64,000 nt of DNA from Bidens hawaiensis (GCA_021521415.1 JAIQDT010002061.1:62001-126000); one strand, 5' to 3'. Counted from the stretch's first letter, positions 9,644 through 20,448 are shown. Numbers and translations: made by a program. The notes: generated by a model not told the origin, from the letters alone.

Positions 9644-11913
9644 TGTGACAACCGGTAATTTCCCAAACCCATAAGCTAAGTAATCAACCTAATAATTAGG
9701 TGATTGTAAATATTAAGCGCGTGCATTTGTTATGTGCGCCCTGCGCGAGCGCGCCATGTTAGTCAGCGCGTGCAGTTGTTATGTGCAACCTGCGCGAGCG
9801 CACCATGTTAAGAACCAGCTTGAGCATATGTTATATGCGCCATGCGTGAATGATTTGGCTTTATGTTTTCATGTAACTTAAACGTTATGTTGTCTATGGG
9901 TTGACCATCCCGCATGATGCTAAGGCGGGTGCATCCTACATCGTTTATGCGCGTGCGGAAGGGAACTAACCTACCCGCATGGCGGGAACGTTGAGAGCTA
10001 GTTTGTCTGAAGCTCCAAGATGGAATTGACTTCAACATGACTGATCACTATGTTGAAATACCAAGACCACCTGGAGAATCTACAAATGAAACTCAAATGT
10101 CCCTAACTGCGAGAAGGTTACGCACCTACCCGCAGCAAAGACATGTCCTATACGCAGAAAGCTATGCGCACCAAGTTATACGCAGAACACTTGGCCTATT
10201 CTCCAGTTAAGGAGATTACTCCCGCCCGAACGGAAACAGTAGCGTGTTTCAGAGATTTTCCACTTTTTACTGTACACTGACAAAAGTACCTGAAAAAGCA
10301 CACTGTAACATGAAAAGTCAACTGTCAGCCACCCTATTCTCACCAACCCCAGACCTGCATGTTCTGTCCAAATCAAATCAAAATCTTTTATCCACCACTC
10401 CACTCTTAAGTAAATAATAATAACTTCCATACTTTATCATCATTACATTTAGATATGAAAAGATTTCAATCCCCTAAAGCAAGGGATTGTGTTCCCTTGA
10501 GTTTGCCTATAAATTTGTAGCCTAAATTATCACCCAAAACACACTTCAAAGAACTACAAACTTGCACTAATCCTTTCCCAAGCATCCGTTGTTTCCAGCT
10601 CCGATCCTGTTACTAGGTAAGCCGAAAATATAACCTTGAGACCTACTATCCAACCCTTATATTCTCCTATTTCTTGATCTTAATATATATACTTGTTATT
10701 TAATCGTATTCTAGACCTTCGATTCCGAGGCCAACACCAAGAAAACCCGAATCTCGATTAATCCCTTAACAAGAACCACAGGTGAGTCTCACAGCCCCTA
10801 TTTTCACTGTTTTCACTGTTTTTAAACTGCTTTCGGGGCGAGGGACACGTACTTAAATAATGTTTTATCATGGTATACTTACAAGCTATGCAAGCGATTA
10901 TGTGTTTAAGTTATGTTTCATGATGAGCAATGCAAACGGTTATCTAAGGTTTTCAATGTATGTGCGCTAGAACTCGAGTAAGTGATCACTTTACCATTGG
11001 AACTCTAAGGGTAGGGACTGCTGGTTTGATCCGCCCACTCGTAGGGGTCGCACCTCTTTGCATGGACGAGTGCCTGGCATGGGGCAGTACTATGGGGTTG
11101 AGCCCGCTCGTAGGGGTCGCGCCTCTTTGCATGGACGAGCGCCTTGTTTTCCGGCACAACGTCTGCGCGTAACCCGCGGGACGGTATCCTTAGCTCGTAG
11201 GGGCAATGCCTCTTTGCATGGACGAGCACAGTTTCTCAGAATTGTTCGCAGCGTAACCCGCGGGACAGTATCCTTAGCTCGTAGGGGCAATGCCTCTTTG
11301 CATAGACGAGCATAGTTTTCCAGAAACGTCTGCGCGTAACTCGCGGGACGGTTTTACGTTATTTTAGCTCGTAGTGGCTGCGCCACTTACATAGACGAGC
11401 ACCGTATCCAGAATTTGTTCACGCGTGACCCGCGGAACGATTTTTATCAGAATATTGTCAGAATTATGTGTTAATACGATTTTACCAAGCAGATGTTAAT
11501 GAGGTTGCCAGAAATGTTTCAGAATGATTTTATCAAGTTACTAAAACTTGTGAACTCACTCAGTTTATACTGATTCAAATGTTTTTACGTGTCTTTCAGG
11601 AGATAACTAGGTAGCGCATGGAGTCACACTTAGAGCACCACACGCTGAACATCTAAAACAAGCTTTTTGGAAGATTTTGGTTTTATCCCCTCGATGCGCA
11701 CGGTTACCCGCCGCGCAAGGGGATATGGCGAGGAAATCTTCAGTTTTATACTTGGATGTTTCTTTTTGTAATCTTTGAACAATGTAATGTGTTTGTACTA
11801 AACTTCTCATGCGCAATAAAAATCTTTGAATGTTTTGCAATGGCCCGTGCTTAATTATCAATCCCCACTCGTGCGCGCCCGGCTGTTTCCGCCGCTCAGG
11901 GCCGGGTGTGACA
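9644..11913 (+). mobile_element. Tekay 3' LTR (2270 bp)
   Basis: This is a near-identical copy of the 5' LTR at an offset of 6953-6955 bases. It holds the same TATA, hairpin array (about 11036-11400) and AATAAA signal. It starts directly after the purine tract 9634-9643. Confidence 0.9.
11036..11400 (+). repeat. Hairpin array, copy in 3' Tekay LTR
   Basis: This is the same five-unit array as at 4083-4446, shifted by 6953 bases. It has one inserted A in the linker near 11250. Confidence 0.8.
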
Positions 11914-11918
11914 GTAAT
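11914..11918. repeat. Tekay target-site duplication, right copy
   Basis: GTAAT directly follows the TGTGACA end of the 3' LTR. It is identical to the left copy. Confidence 0.9.
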
Positions 11919-11927
11919 CCTTGGTGA
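11914..11927 (-). CDS. aORF1 exon 2, 5' piece (split by Tekay)
   Basis: The minus-strand acceptor CAG (11928-11930) opens a short coding piece that completes the split codon left by exon 1. It then runs straight into the Tekay LTR at 11913. The last five bases are one copy of the GTAAT target-site duplication. The other piece of the exon is at 2548-2683. Without the insertion the frame continues uninterrupted. Confidence 0.65.
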
Positions 11928-12016
11928 CTGCGCAAAGCCAAGTTAAATGATATCAGCAAAAGAACGATGCTCGCGCAAATATAAAAACAAAAAAAAAAAA
12001 AAAAAAAAAAACTTAC

Positions 12017-12845
12017 ACAACCCGTCGACTTGGATAACGGGCTCAAGCGCGCTGTCGGCCCAGAGCCTGCTCATGCCGACCCCAACCAGCGCCTCCTCGC
12101 AAATTTTCTTCGCGGGGGATGGTTCGGCGGTCAGTTTCTTAACCCATGCGCCAGTTGGGTTCTTGAGGACACCCTCATCCGCAGGCGCAGAAGTAATAGA
12201 GCGCATGGTCATACGGATGGGGATCACACCGGCCTTAATGTAAAAAAACCTCTCAGACCAGTCATGAAGACTCTTGAATGAAACAGTGGAGCACTTCACT
12301 TTCTGACTGCGAGGAATAAAAGAGATCCAATTGTCTTGGATCTTGGCCTTATAAAAATATTGAAAGCGCCGAGGAGTGGGTTCCTCGCGCTGGGATTTGC
12401 ACATGAACTCAAAGTGAGTCACGCGCACGAGTCCAAACGGATGGACTTGGGATATGTGAATCCCATAGAACTTCAACAGTGCACCCACAAACCTTGTCAT
12501 CGGGAGACGAAGGTTGCAGTGGGAGAAAAAGTGGCTATATAGGGATATATAGCCGGCAGGCGGGTCCGCCGCCGTTTGCCCGGACCTAGGCAACATGCAG
12601 CCAAACAGGGTGGGAAAGCCCTGAGAGGTGATCAGGTTGTCGAGATCTGCCTGCTTCAATTTGCAGGGGATTTCATTCCACCTTTTGGTGGCCTTGGTCC
12701 TCCCTACTTCCTCCGATGTGGTCTCAACAACCTTCTTCCCCTTCCCCTTTTGCTTCAATGTCGACATCACCACAGATTTCACACGGCGTCTTCGAGAGGC
12801 AACGGAGGTGATTGAAGGGCTAGACGAGTATGAACTATCAGACAT
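12017..12845 (-). CDS. aORF1 exon 1: N-terminal 'putative gypsy-type transposon' domain protein
   Basis: This is the first of seven exons of an antisense gene in Tat-A (exon 1 12017-12845, exon 2 11914-11927 plus 2548-2683, exon 3 2162-2473, exon 4 1949-2095, exon 5 1497-1867, exon 6 413-1414, exon 7 56-334). All junctions are GT/AG and keep phase. The summed length is 3090 bases, exactly 1030 codons, when the Tekay insertion and one target-site copy are left out. Exon 1 starts at an ATG (12843-12845), has a Ser-rich start and a basic stretch, then a globular region (about residues 60-200) that resembles the plant 'putative gypsy type transposon' (Transposase_28-like) family. It ends at a GTAAGT donor (12011-12016). 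The biochemical function is unknown. Members of this group are carried as extra antisense ORFs by Tat elements. Confidence 0.72.
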
Positions 12846-12967
12846 ACAACTGTAATAGCCGATAATCGAGGATTCGAATCGATGTAAACACTCAAATCAG
12901 AATGTGAAAGCAGAAATTTGAATTTTAGCAACAATGAAGATGAAGATAAAAATTTCCTAAGGGCCTG

Positions 12968-12975
12968 CTTTTATA
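12968..12975 (-). promoter_or_regulatory. TATA box of antisense gene aORF1
   Basis: The minus-strand motif TATAAAAG lies about 125 bases upstream of the aORF1 ATG. That predicts a transcription start near 12935-12945 and a 5' leader of about 90 bases. It supports transcription from the gene's own promoter and not only from the LTR. Confidence 0.6.
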
Positions 12976-13004
12976 GGCCCAGGAGAGAGAAATGTGGCAG
13001 CTGA

Positions 13005-13190
13005 TCGGGTTTCACGCGCCCCCACTCGCAGGGGCAACCCAACGACGGCGCGACACGTGTCCCTAACAGCTGTGTGAGGGGACAAAAAGATGTAACCGAC
13101 CTGCCACGGAACAGAGACGCGCCCCCCACTCGCAGGTACTAACCAATGCGAGTGCGACACGTGTTCAAGACAGCTGTGTGAGGGGACGTG
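13005..13190. repeat. Two-copy 104-bp repeat with G-boxes upstream of aORF1
   Basis: Two copies share the blocks CCCCCACTCGCAGG, GCGACACGTGT and ACAGCTGTGTGAGGGGAC, spaced 104 bases apart. Each contains a CACGTG G-box (13054-13059 and 13158-13163), and a third lies at 13262-13267. The position just upstream of the minus-strand TATA suggests promoter or enhancer repeats of the antisense gene. Confidence 0.6.
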
Positions 13191-13426
13191 AAAGGCAACT
13201 GTAGCACCTCGAGCACACGAAACGTCTGACACGTTTACGGCGCACGTCATCACCAACCAACCACGTGTTTGGACCTTTCGTTTTCAACCAAATGGATAGA
13301 ACTTCGCGCGACGATGGAAACAACAAAGAAAACGACAAAACCCCCTATAAAAGGACAATTCAGTGAGTCTAATATCTATCTTACCACGCTCGCGCAAGAT
13401 AAGACACACATTAGACTGGGGGGGCT

Positions 13427-14407
13427 TGAAGAGGTATGTACCCGCCTCAACACCAAGCAAGGCGGGTCAACCCACAAGATAAAGACATTATGAAGGCACA
13501 AAGCCAAAACCCAGGCGCATCGCGCATACAAAACATGCTCAGGCATCATATGCTCGCGCATCACATATGCGCGCGGCGCATATCGCATGCTCTTGCACAT
13601 CACATATGCTCGCGCGTCACATATGCGCTCGTGCATATCACACCTGCGCATGAAATATCTGCGCGTGAGAATAAAAAGAAGACTTCGCGCATCCTCAGGA
13701 TGGGCGCATATCACACGTGCACATAATCAACCTCGTCCTTATCCAAATCAGGATCAGGGCAACCTTGATTGTGCACGTCAGACACTCTTCTAGAAGGCAT
13801 CTTTTTAAGGAGTAAGAATATGCTGATGTTGACAGCTGCCAAATGAAAGGTCGACAACTCAGCATGACACATATGCTACCACATGATTTCAACCAACGAG
13901 AAAGCGCCAGGTGTCCCAGAGGACACGTGTCGCAGTGCGATTGGAGGAGGCCAACGAGGCTGAGCCCAGCCAGTGGAAACCCTAGCACTATAAATACAGC
14001 ATCAACTCCACTTTGATGACATATTCATTCACACTCAATCATTGACAGTTACAAGCAGTGATATCACATTCAATCATATTGAATTATATTCACTCACAGT
14101 CAGTTACAGAAAAACACACAGTCACACAATCAAGAGTATTCAGCGATTCAGCAATACTCTTGAGATTTCACTGACTCACACTTTATTATCTTCTCCACAA
14201 AGATACTGATTCTCACGCCGGAGGGTTACCCCAAAGAGGACCCCTCTGTCCCTTTCTGAGGGGTAAGTAACGGCGCTGTTCATTTTGTAGGTGGAAGAAC
14301 ACGGATTCAAAGGAACCATCGGTGAAACAGTTTAATCATACCCGAGGAAAGGAGATCTGCTACCAGTGAGTAGATCCACGTTTCTTCAGGTACCGACCAA
14401 ACTGTCA
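13427..14407 (+). mobile_element. 3' LTR of Tat-A
   Basis: The LTR begins TGAAGAGG directly after the purine tract ACTGGGGGGGCT (13415-13426). It has a plus-strand TATA box (CTATAAATA near 13988-13996) and ends near a CA at 14407. A GCGC-rich degenerate repeat fills 13500-13720. The length of about 980 bp is ordinary for the lineage. The 5' LTR is outside the window, so the ends cannot be checked against it. Confidence 0.55.
13515..13720. repeat. Degenerate CATATGCNCGCGCATCA tandem repeat
   Basis: Imperfect units of about 18-22 bases, built from CATATG, GCGCGCAT and ATCACA, are repeated about eight times in the U3 part of the Tat-A LTR. The units are rich in short palindromes, including CATATG and GCGCGC. 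Confidence 0.6.
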
Positions 14408-15829
14408 CATCCTAACCTACGTCAGAATATGTCGGCGCGCGACATAATTTGTATCATATTTTAAAGACACTAAAAATAATAATAAGTGTTAATTTCTAAT
14501 TTATTCATTCAAATCATCGTACACAAGAGTTTCATAAAACAAAATAATTCAAAACATTACATCAAACTCAGACTAACAAATTGTTCTTTGTTTTTATTAA
14601 ACATAATGTATAACTAATGTCTTGCATCTTCAATCATCTCACGTAGCTAGCTACATGTGATATGCGTGTGTGTGTGTGTGTGTGTATTTGGTCAACAATA
14701 ATGTTGAGCAAGTAATCACAAGTTTTGAGAAATATATGTGATAAAATGACAATTCATGCGATAATGTGTATCACATCAACTAGCAAATCATAAAATAAAA
14801 GTATCTTTACAACATGCCGCTAGATACATTCGGACATTTTTACTCGGGGCGTATGATCATACTGTGAGGATGAGATACCAACCAACCATAAAAACTGTAA
14901 ACACATAGTCATTTAGCAATTATCACAACTACGCAAATAGTGAAATTGCGTTTGTGTATATACTTGCATAATGAGTAAATAATAAAGTTGTGTACGCATA
15001 AAACCCCCAAATATATAAAATAGTAAAAAGGGGAGTGTGATTACTCATCTTGGTTGGTGAATGAAAATATCATGGTCTTTGGTTTAGCTTGAGTGAGTCC
15101 TAACGAGTAATCCCTAAATCCAAGAAATTAAGTATTCATTAGAATGTGTTGGATAAATAAAGGTCAAATAAACATATATATATTAAAATAATACAACTAG
15201 AAGTTGAAAAAGAAACAAGAAAAACGAAATTAGTTTTGAACAGATTTCTCTCACCGATTGTATAAATGTTTAAAAATATCAATAACTTCTCAAAAAGTAT
15301 AAAAATCCCCAGACAACTAAATTAATGTGCAAGGATTAACTTTGCTTTAAAAAGTTTGCCCAAATTCAGATATGAGATAGGCTAAAATTGTCGATCTTCA
15401 CAGACGGTACAAATTTGCACACTAACTTTATAATAATTGTTGTGAAGCCATACGTAGGAATAGAAATACAAATAAATAGATTTTAGAACCGTAAATCAAT
15501 AAAGTTAATGATAGGATTTTGCCTTGCATCGTTCCAGTTTGTTATGACCAAGTTATTGCTCGACCTTTGTCGAACAATGCTGCTGTAAAATTTGAAACAC
15601 TGTATTTGATGCTTTGAAATGAATTTTGATAAAGAAAGTTATGAACCACTTGTGGTATGATAAATACAATATGTTTGATCATGTATCATCAAAATCCTAA
15701 TAGTTCTTGAATCAAAATATATAAAACAAACTAAAACTTCAAGAAAGTAAGAACATGTTAAGGTGTAACCATTAATGATTATTTTTCAACCTTATGTTCT
15801 TTGTCTTCTCCACCCTACACACCAAAGTG
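14408..15829. other. Unassigned AT-rich DNA, possibly a decayed LTR
   Basis: The segment begins (from 14403) with TGTCACATCC, the way a minus-oriented gypsy LTR would, but I found no matching far end or target duplication. It has a (TG)n microsatellite at about 14665-14685 and no convincing coding region. Confidence 0.4.
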
Positions 15830-15834
15830 TATAG
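15830..15834. repeat. Target-site duplication of family B copy 1, left
   Basis: TATAG is identical to 20562-20566 on the other side of the composite solo LTR. Confidence 0.85.
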
Positions 15835-16352
15835 TGTCACACCCACATCTTAGGCCTAGGAGTATGACTAATAGTTGGTACCATAATTGTAAATCAATCA
15901 GAGTTGCGTTTGTAAGCGGAAGTCTTATAAAACTTTAAGGATCAAAACATAACTTTTATATATACATTCAAAAGACGGGATTATAAAACACCTGTTAGAG
16001 TTGTTTACAAAACATTACTTGTTTATATTTACAAACCACCATTTTCATATGTTAAGTTTATACAAACTAAATCCGAGCCATCGGATATTCAAAGCACTTG
16101 TTATCCCAAACGCTATCATTGTTCACCTGCAAAATGTAAGAAAATACGTCAGCAACGAATGCTGGTGAACACGCTGACGCAAAAATATTTTCTTTTAATT
16201 ATTACCTCTCGAGACTACGCCTGCCTCGGCCCATCGTGGCTTAGGAATAACAAAGTCAAATAACACATTATAAACTCGAGCCTCTACTCTAGGTCACCCC
16301 AGCAAACACCGCAGCGTTCGACTTAGTTAAGTACCCGTAAATATACACATAA

Positions 16353-16426
16353 GGTCGTACTCCCTGCAGGAGAGCGTCCTACGACCAAGGGTGGTGCGAT
16401 GTGCCCATTCATCGCGTAGTACCACC
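16353..16426 (-). repeat. Two adjacent hairpins in family B LTR
   Basis: The first is GGTCGTA (16353-16359) pairing with TACGACC (16380-16386), with an inner CTCC/GGAG stem. The second is GGTGGT-GCGATG pairing with CATCGC and ACCACC with a bulge (about 16390-16426). Copy 2 has both near 31440-31512. Their distance from the LTR end resembles that of the Tekay hairpin array. Confidence 0.6.
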
Positions 16427-17312
16427 TATGTAAGGATCCAAACACATGTATACCACAGCCTGAGGGCTAGGTTTATACCCTTATTTATAACAGTTTTAGG
16501 AACACGTAGTTCCATGTAAACAATTTCACACAACATATTTGATTTATTTGAAAACAAGTTTATAAAAGTTTGGGGGCGTATTCACCTTTGTCTCTTTAGG
16601 ATCGGCTTCACTCACCGTACAAGGGTCTTTCCCTTGCTATCTCTCACCTATAGTACGAGTATAACCATTTGTTAGTCGGATACACGATCCGGCTTAAGAC
16701 CTTTAGTCTTATTTTATATCTCAACCTCGATGAACCTTTAGTTCATTTTCTTTTACTTAAAAACCTTTAGTTTAAAAGTAATTATAAAGCTTTAGTTTAT
16801 ATAAAAACCCGACATTTCTTCTTCTCCAAGAAACGTATTCGTTTTCTTTTATTATTTAAGAATACTTATTATTGCTTAAATAATATTTTCATAACAAAGA
16901 GTACACATATATACTTACACAAATATATACGTATTTAACAATATTGAATAATCATTCATTTCTTTGTTAGGTTTTTTTTTTCTTTTCTTTTATCGAGGTA
17001 TCGAGTATAACCTCGACTTAAGGCTTAACCCTTGAATATAATATTATATTATATTGATTTGTCGTTACGCCTAACCTTATTGGCGTATTGGAAACCCTAG
17101 GAATTCGAGCAGCACTCCAACGCCGCTTCACTTCTAGACCAATCTTTTCTTGACACGCAAATCGATGAACGCCAATCTTCAACACACGTTGGCACACTTA
17201 TCGAGATTCATCGCCATAACAACAAACTCTTTCTTGGTATGTGGGTGGAGGGTGACACGCAGTTCGAGGAAACGTTGATACACAAACGAGGAAGTCAGGG
17301 CACGTTTATCGA

Positions 17313-17317
17313 GGAAA
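17313..17317. repeat. Target-site duplication of family C solo LTR, left
   Basis: GGAAA matches 20078-20082. Removing one copy and the insert restores a continuous family B LTR, as judged against copy 2. Confidence 0.85.
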
Positions 17318-18023
17318 TGTGACATTCGTCAAATTTCAGATTCGTCAAATTTCAGATCGCGAATTATATTCGTTTTTGTAAACTTTTAATACGTATACCC
17401 AACTCACCATTTTAGAACCTTCTTTATTTATTATATAATATTATAATATACATCGACCATAAATAAACCGATGTTTGTCATGTTATAATGTGTTAAAAAA
17501 AAAACATAAAGGGTTTAAAATGATTTTCGCAAACTAGTTATAAGCTTTAAAAACCTTTTAACTCGTTTTAAACAAAATATCAAACTTGAGGGGCTTGTTG
17601 TGAAAATATGTATATACATATATGAACTAAAATACCCTAACCCTAACAACATATTAACCACCATCCACTCATCTTCTTCGTCTCTTTGTTTTCCGGCCAC
17701 CGCCGCCACAGCCGACGCCACCCCTGCCGGCCAACACCACCACCGAACACCTTCACCCAGCCGCCACCCACCCCTTGCCTTTTTCCGGCGAACCTCCATT
17801 TCTGCCGCACCACTTTCGGCCACCAACTTCGGCCACCACCTCCGGTCACCACCGAACACAACCCACCCCTCCTTCCCATTTTTCGACCTCCGGAAATCAC
17901 CACACCTTCTTCCCTCGTTTTTCCGGCAACCGGAATTCCGGCCGCCGTGGTCTCTCTCAGCCGTCCCTCTCTATCTCTCTTTCTCGTATCTCTCACTCTC
18001 ACTCTCCCTCTCTCTCTACGTCA

Positions 18024-18054
<31 letters not shown>

Positions 18055-20077
18055 CGATTCTTTTTCCGACGGCCGGGATCGGTTCCGGCGAACCCGTGCT
18101 TCCCTCCTCTCCGGCTTCGAGTAGGTAATGTTAATTTAAGGTTTTTGCTCGGCTTAACATAATACTTGATGTTGGATTTTAAGATTTCATTATCGAGTTC
18201 GTTTTCGGATTTAAATAAATGGATTAAGGAAAGGGTTATCGGGTGTTTATGTTGTGGGAAAAAGTTTGGTTATAATTTGTTATATAAAATATAGAATTGG
18301 ATTGTGTTTCGGAAATTTGATTTATGAGACGTCTCGTCAAGACCCGGGTTCGAGTCCCAGGTTAAAACCGAGTTCGTGTTATCATTGTTAAAAGTTGTAT
18401 ATTTAGTATAAAACTATTAAAATATATAAAACTCATTAGTTTTAACGATTATTATTATTATTGTTATTATCATTAACCAAAACAATTATTTTTACCATTA
18501 TTTTCATAATAAATGGATTATTATTATTATGATTGTTATTATTATTATTCGTATAAATATTAAAGTTGTTAATATTATTATTAATAAAGATCATATTATT
18601 ATTATTTAGTAAAATCATGTTTTTATCAATTATTATTAACAATGATATTATTATATTTATTTTATGAATTCGTTTAGAAATCAACCCGACATCGAGTATG
18701 GTATCATTATTTACTATCAATATTACATACTACTATTATCATTTTTATCAACCACATTATAATTTATACTAAGATCTTTATTCTTTAACTATTAATATTA
18801 GTATTTATTAATAATAATTATTGTTATAATTATTATACTATATTAGTATTATTAAAATAATTATTGTTATTATTTTTAACATCATTATCTTATATATATA
18901 TATATATCCAACATATCTTTAACATTATTATTATCATTACTATCTTATCATTAATAATATTATTATAAACTTTATTATCAATTCATCTTTATAAAACCGA
19001 ACCCTTGATTTAAAACCCGTATTGTCTCTTTTAATATTAGTTTAGCTATTTAAAAGCCCAAATAAAATAATATTATTTTTATTATAATTATTAATTATGT
19101 ACGAGTCCCTAATCATTAACAAACTAACCGGTAACCCGATAAACAACCGAACCTTCTCGTCCAATGTTTCAAATATAGTTTCATTATGGTTTCAAGTTCA
19201 CTAATGTATATTACATTATTTATTTTAGCTAAGGTGTTTATCGTTTCAAGTCGGATCTGTTCGTTTACCGTTCGAGCTTCATTTATTTATCTATTTATTT
19301 CTCAGTTCATCAATCGAGGTGAGTACTTTCATACCCTTTTTTGCATCTTTCGTTTTGGGGTGACATTTCATACTTATCAAACTAAATGCTTTAATTACTT
19401 GCATCTTAAACCCACAAACGTGATTGTATACCTTACTTGAATAATTGCTCGATTTGGTGTTGTATGCTTATTTGACTATGTGTTTACAGCTTTTGGATGG
19501 TGAAACTATAAATCCTATACCATTTGGCAATGGCAAGGTGTCGTTAAAGTATGCTATTAACGATAACTATAAATCCTAGACTACTCGGCATCCCCTTGTA
19601 GTTAGGTGGTGCTAATGTAAGCTTATTAATAACTGTCATAAAATCCTAGACTAATTGCCAATAGCTAGGTGTCGCTAACTTGTTTAGCGATAACTATTTA
19701 TTCCCGTTTATAGCTCTTATTTATTGTTTTGTATACAAGTTTTTTTGGATTTTCATACTATACACTTATATGCTCAAACTTATGAATTGCTCACCTACCT
19801 TTGTGTTGACAAACTTTATTTTATGAAATGTTACAGGTTTGACTTTTGTTGACTCGAGTGCTTGACGGAAAACGTTACCAAGACCTTTAGGATATTAGCA
19901 AACCGAACAATATAATTATTACTTGTATTCAGTTTGTTTGTGCAGACGAGAAGTGTTGTTTACCGATTTGTTGAAATAAAATGAGTTAAATGAATATTGT
20001 CATTTTAAATAGTGTCTTGTGTATTTGTCCAATCACGTTGCACCCCGGCATGTACCGCCTTTGGTCGGGGTGTGACA
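17318..20077 (+). mobile_element. Solo LTR, family C, nested in family B
   Basis: A 2760-bp LTR begins TGTGACATTC and ends GGGTGTGACA. It is flanked by a perfect GGAAA duplication (17313-17317, 20078-20082). No internal region is present. AATAAA lies at 19975-19980. It holds a pyrimidine-rich leader-like part with a CT microsatellite (about 17940-18060), a long ATT-rich stretch (about 18440-18970) and a degenerate three-unit repeat at about 19500-19700. The termini are of the Tekay-like TGTGACA type. Confidence 0.88.
18440..18970. repeat. ATT/TTA-rich low-complexity block
   Basis: Over 500 bases are dominated by ATT, TTA and AAT triplets with occasional unique bases, inside family C. Two short imperfect tracts of TATATA are present. 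Confidence 0.7.
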
Positions 20078-20082
20078 GGAAA
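20078..20082. repeat. Target-site duplication of family C solo LTR, right
   Basis: GGAAA directly follows the TGTGACA end of the solo LTR. Confidence 0.85.
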
Positions 20083-20181
20083 TAAGGCACGAATTTCGAG
20101 GTAAGTTAATATGGCTAGAGAGATGTTAGAAAGAGATAAGAAAGCTGAATTTTGTGTGCCAAGAATGAGATCCCGGACTTG

Positions 20182-20190
20182 CTATTTATA
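20182..20190 (-). promoter_or_regulatory. TATA box of family B LTR copy 1
   Basis: The minus-strand motif TATAAATAG lies about 370 bases inside the LTR start. The same motif is in copy 2 at 32478-32486. Confidence 0.65.
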
Positions 20191-20206
20191 GGCAAAGTCT
20201 GGTGTC

Positions 20207-20448
20207 CCATCGCGGTACGCGACCGCCTTCAAGGCACCCGTCGCGTACCACGACGTAGCCTTGGTGAGCTGCCCAGTAGGCTTGCCACGTGGCAGGCGTT
20301 GCGCCACGTGGCGACACGTGACGGACGTGTTGCCACGTGGCGGCAGACGTTGCCACCGTGTGCCACGTGGCACACGTGTCACAATGTGTCAGGTACCCCA
20401 TCGCGGTACGCGATGGGGCTCTCTTCTGATCCATCGCGTAGCGCGATG
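20207..20448 (-). promoter_or_regulatory. G-box and palindrome cluster in family B U3, copy 1
   Basis: Six perfect CACGTG cores lie within 93 bases (20286, 20305, 20315, 20334, 20364, 20373), four of them in GCCACGTGGC. They are flanked by inverted repeats such as CATCGCGGTACGCGATG (20399-20415). CACGTG is the core bound by plant bZIP and bHLH factors (G-box/ABRE class). The cluster is just upstream of the minus-strand TATA box. Confidence 0.75.

Larger units (their letters stand above)
2689..11913 (+). mobile_element. Young Tekay-type chromovirus (Ty3/gypsy)
   Basis: This is a complete element of 9225 bp with LTRs at 2689-4959 and 9644-11913. The TSD GTAAT is perfect (2684-2688 and 11914-11918). 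It has a tRNA-iMet-type primer site and a purine tract, and its gag-protease and RT-RNaseH-integrase reading frames are in the usual order. The C-terminal chromodomain-like tail and domain style fit the Tekay/Del clade. The two LTRs differ, by eye, at only two substitutions and two indels in 2.27 kb, so insertion was very recent. It sits in exon 2 of aORF1 in the opposite orientation. A frameshift between protease and RT (near 6815-6827) probably prevents autonomous activity of this copy. Confidence 0.93.
1..14407 (+). mobile_element. Tat-lineage Ty3/gypsy element Tat-A, 3' part (5' end outside window)
   Basis: This is the right-hand part of a long Ty3/gypsy element in plus orientation. It is recognised by a polypurine tract at about 13415-13426, a 3' LTR at 13427-14407, and a spliced gene running antisense (minus strand) just inside the LTR. 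That layout is known for Tat-lineage (Retand/Grande-like) elements, which carry extra antisense ORFs between pol and the 3' LTR. Tat-B at 44169-55581 in this window has the same layout with pol preserved. No gag-pol is visible here, so it should lie left of position 1 if it exists. The element is interrupted by the Tekay insertion at 2689-11913. The right boundary is uncertain by a few bases because 14403 could also start another LTR-like sequence. Confidence 0.6.

Noticed and set aside
13376..13726. Frames with repeated YVMxxHM-type peptides
   Set aside because: They reflect the degenerate CATATGC repeat in the Tat-A LTR, not a protein.
17600..18162. Plus-strand frames of 117-174 residues rich in Ser, Pro, Leu
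   Set aside because: They arise from C-rich and CT-microsatellite DNA inside the family C LTR; three frames are open at once, as expected for low complexity.
18338..18360. A tRNA gene suggested by GGGTTCGAGTCCC
   Set aside because: No acceptor, D-arm or anticodon arm can be folded around it.
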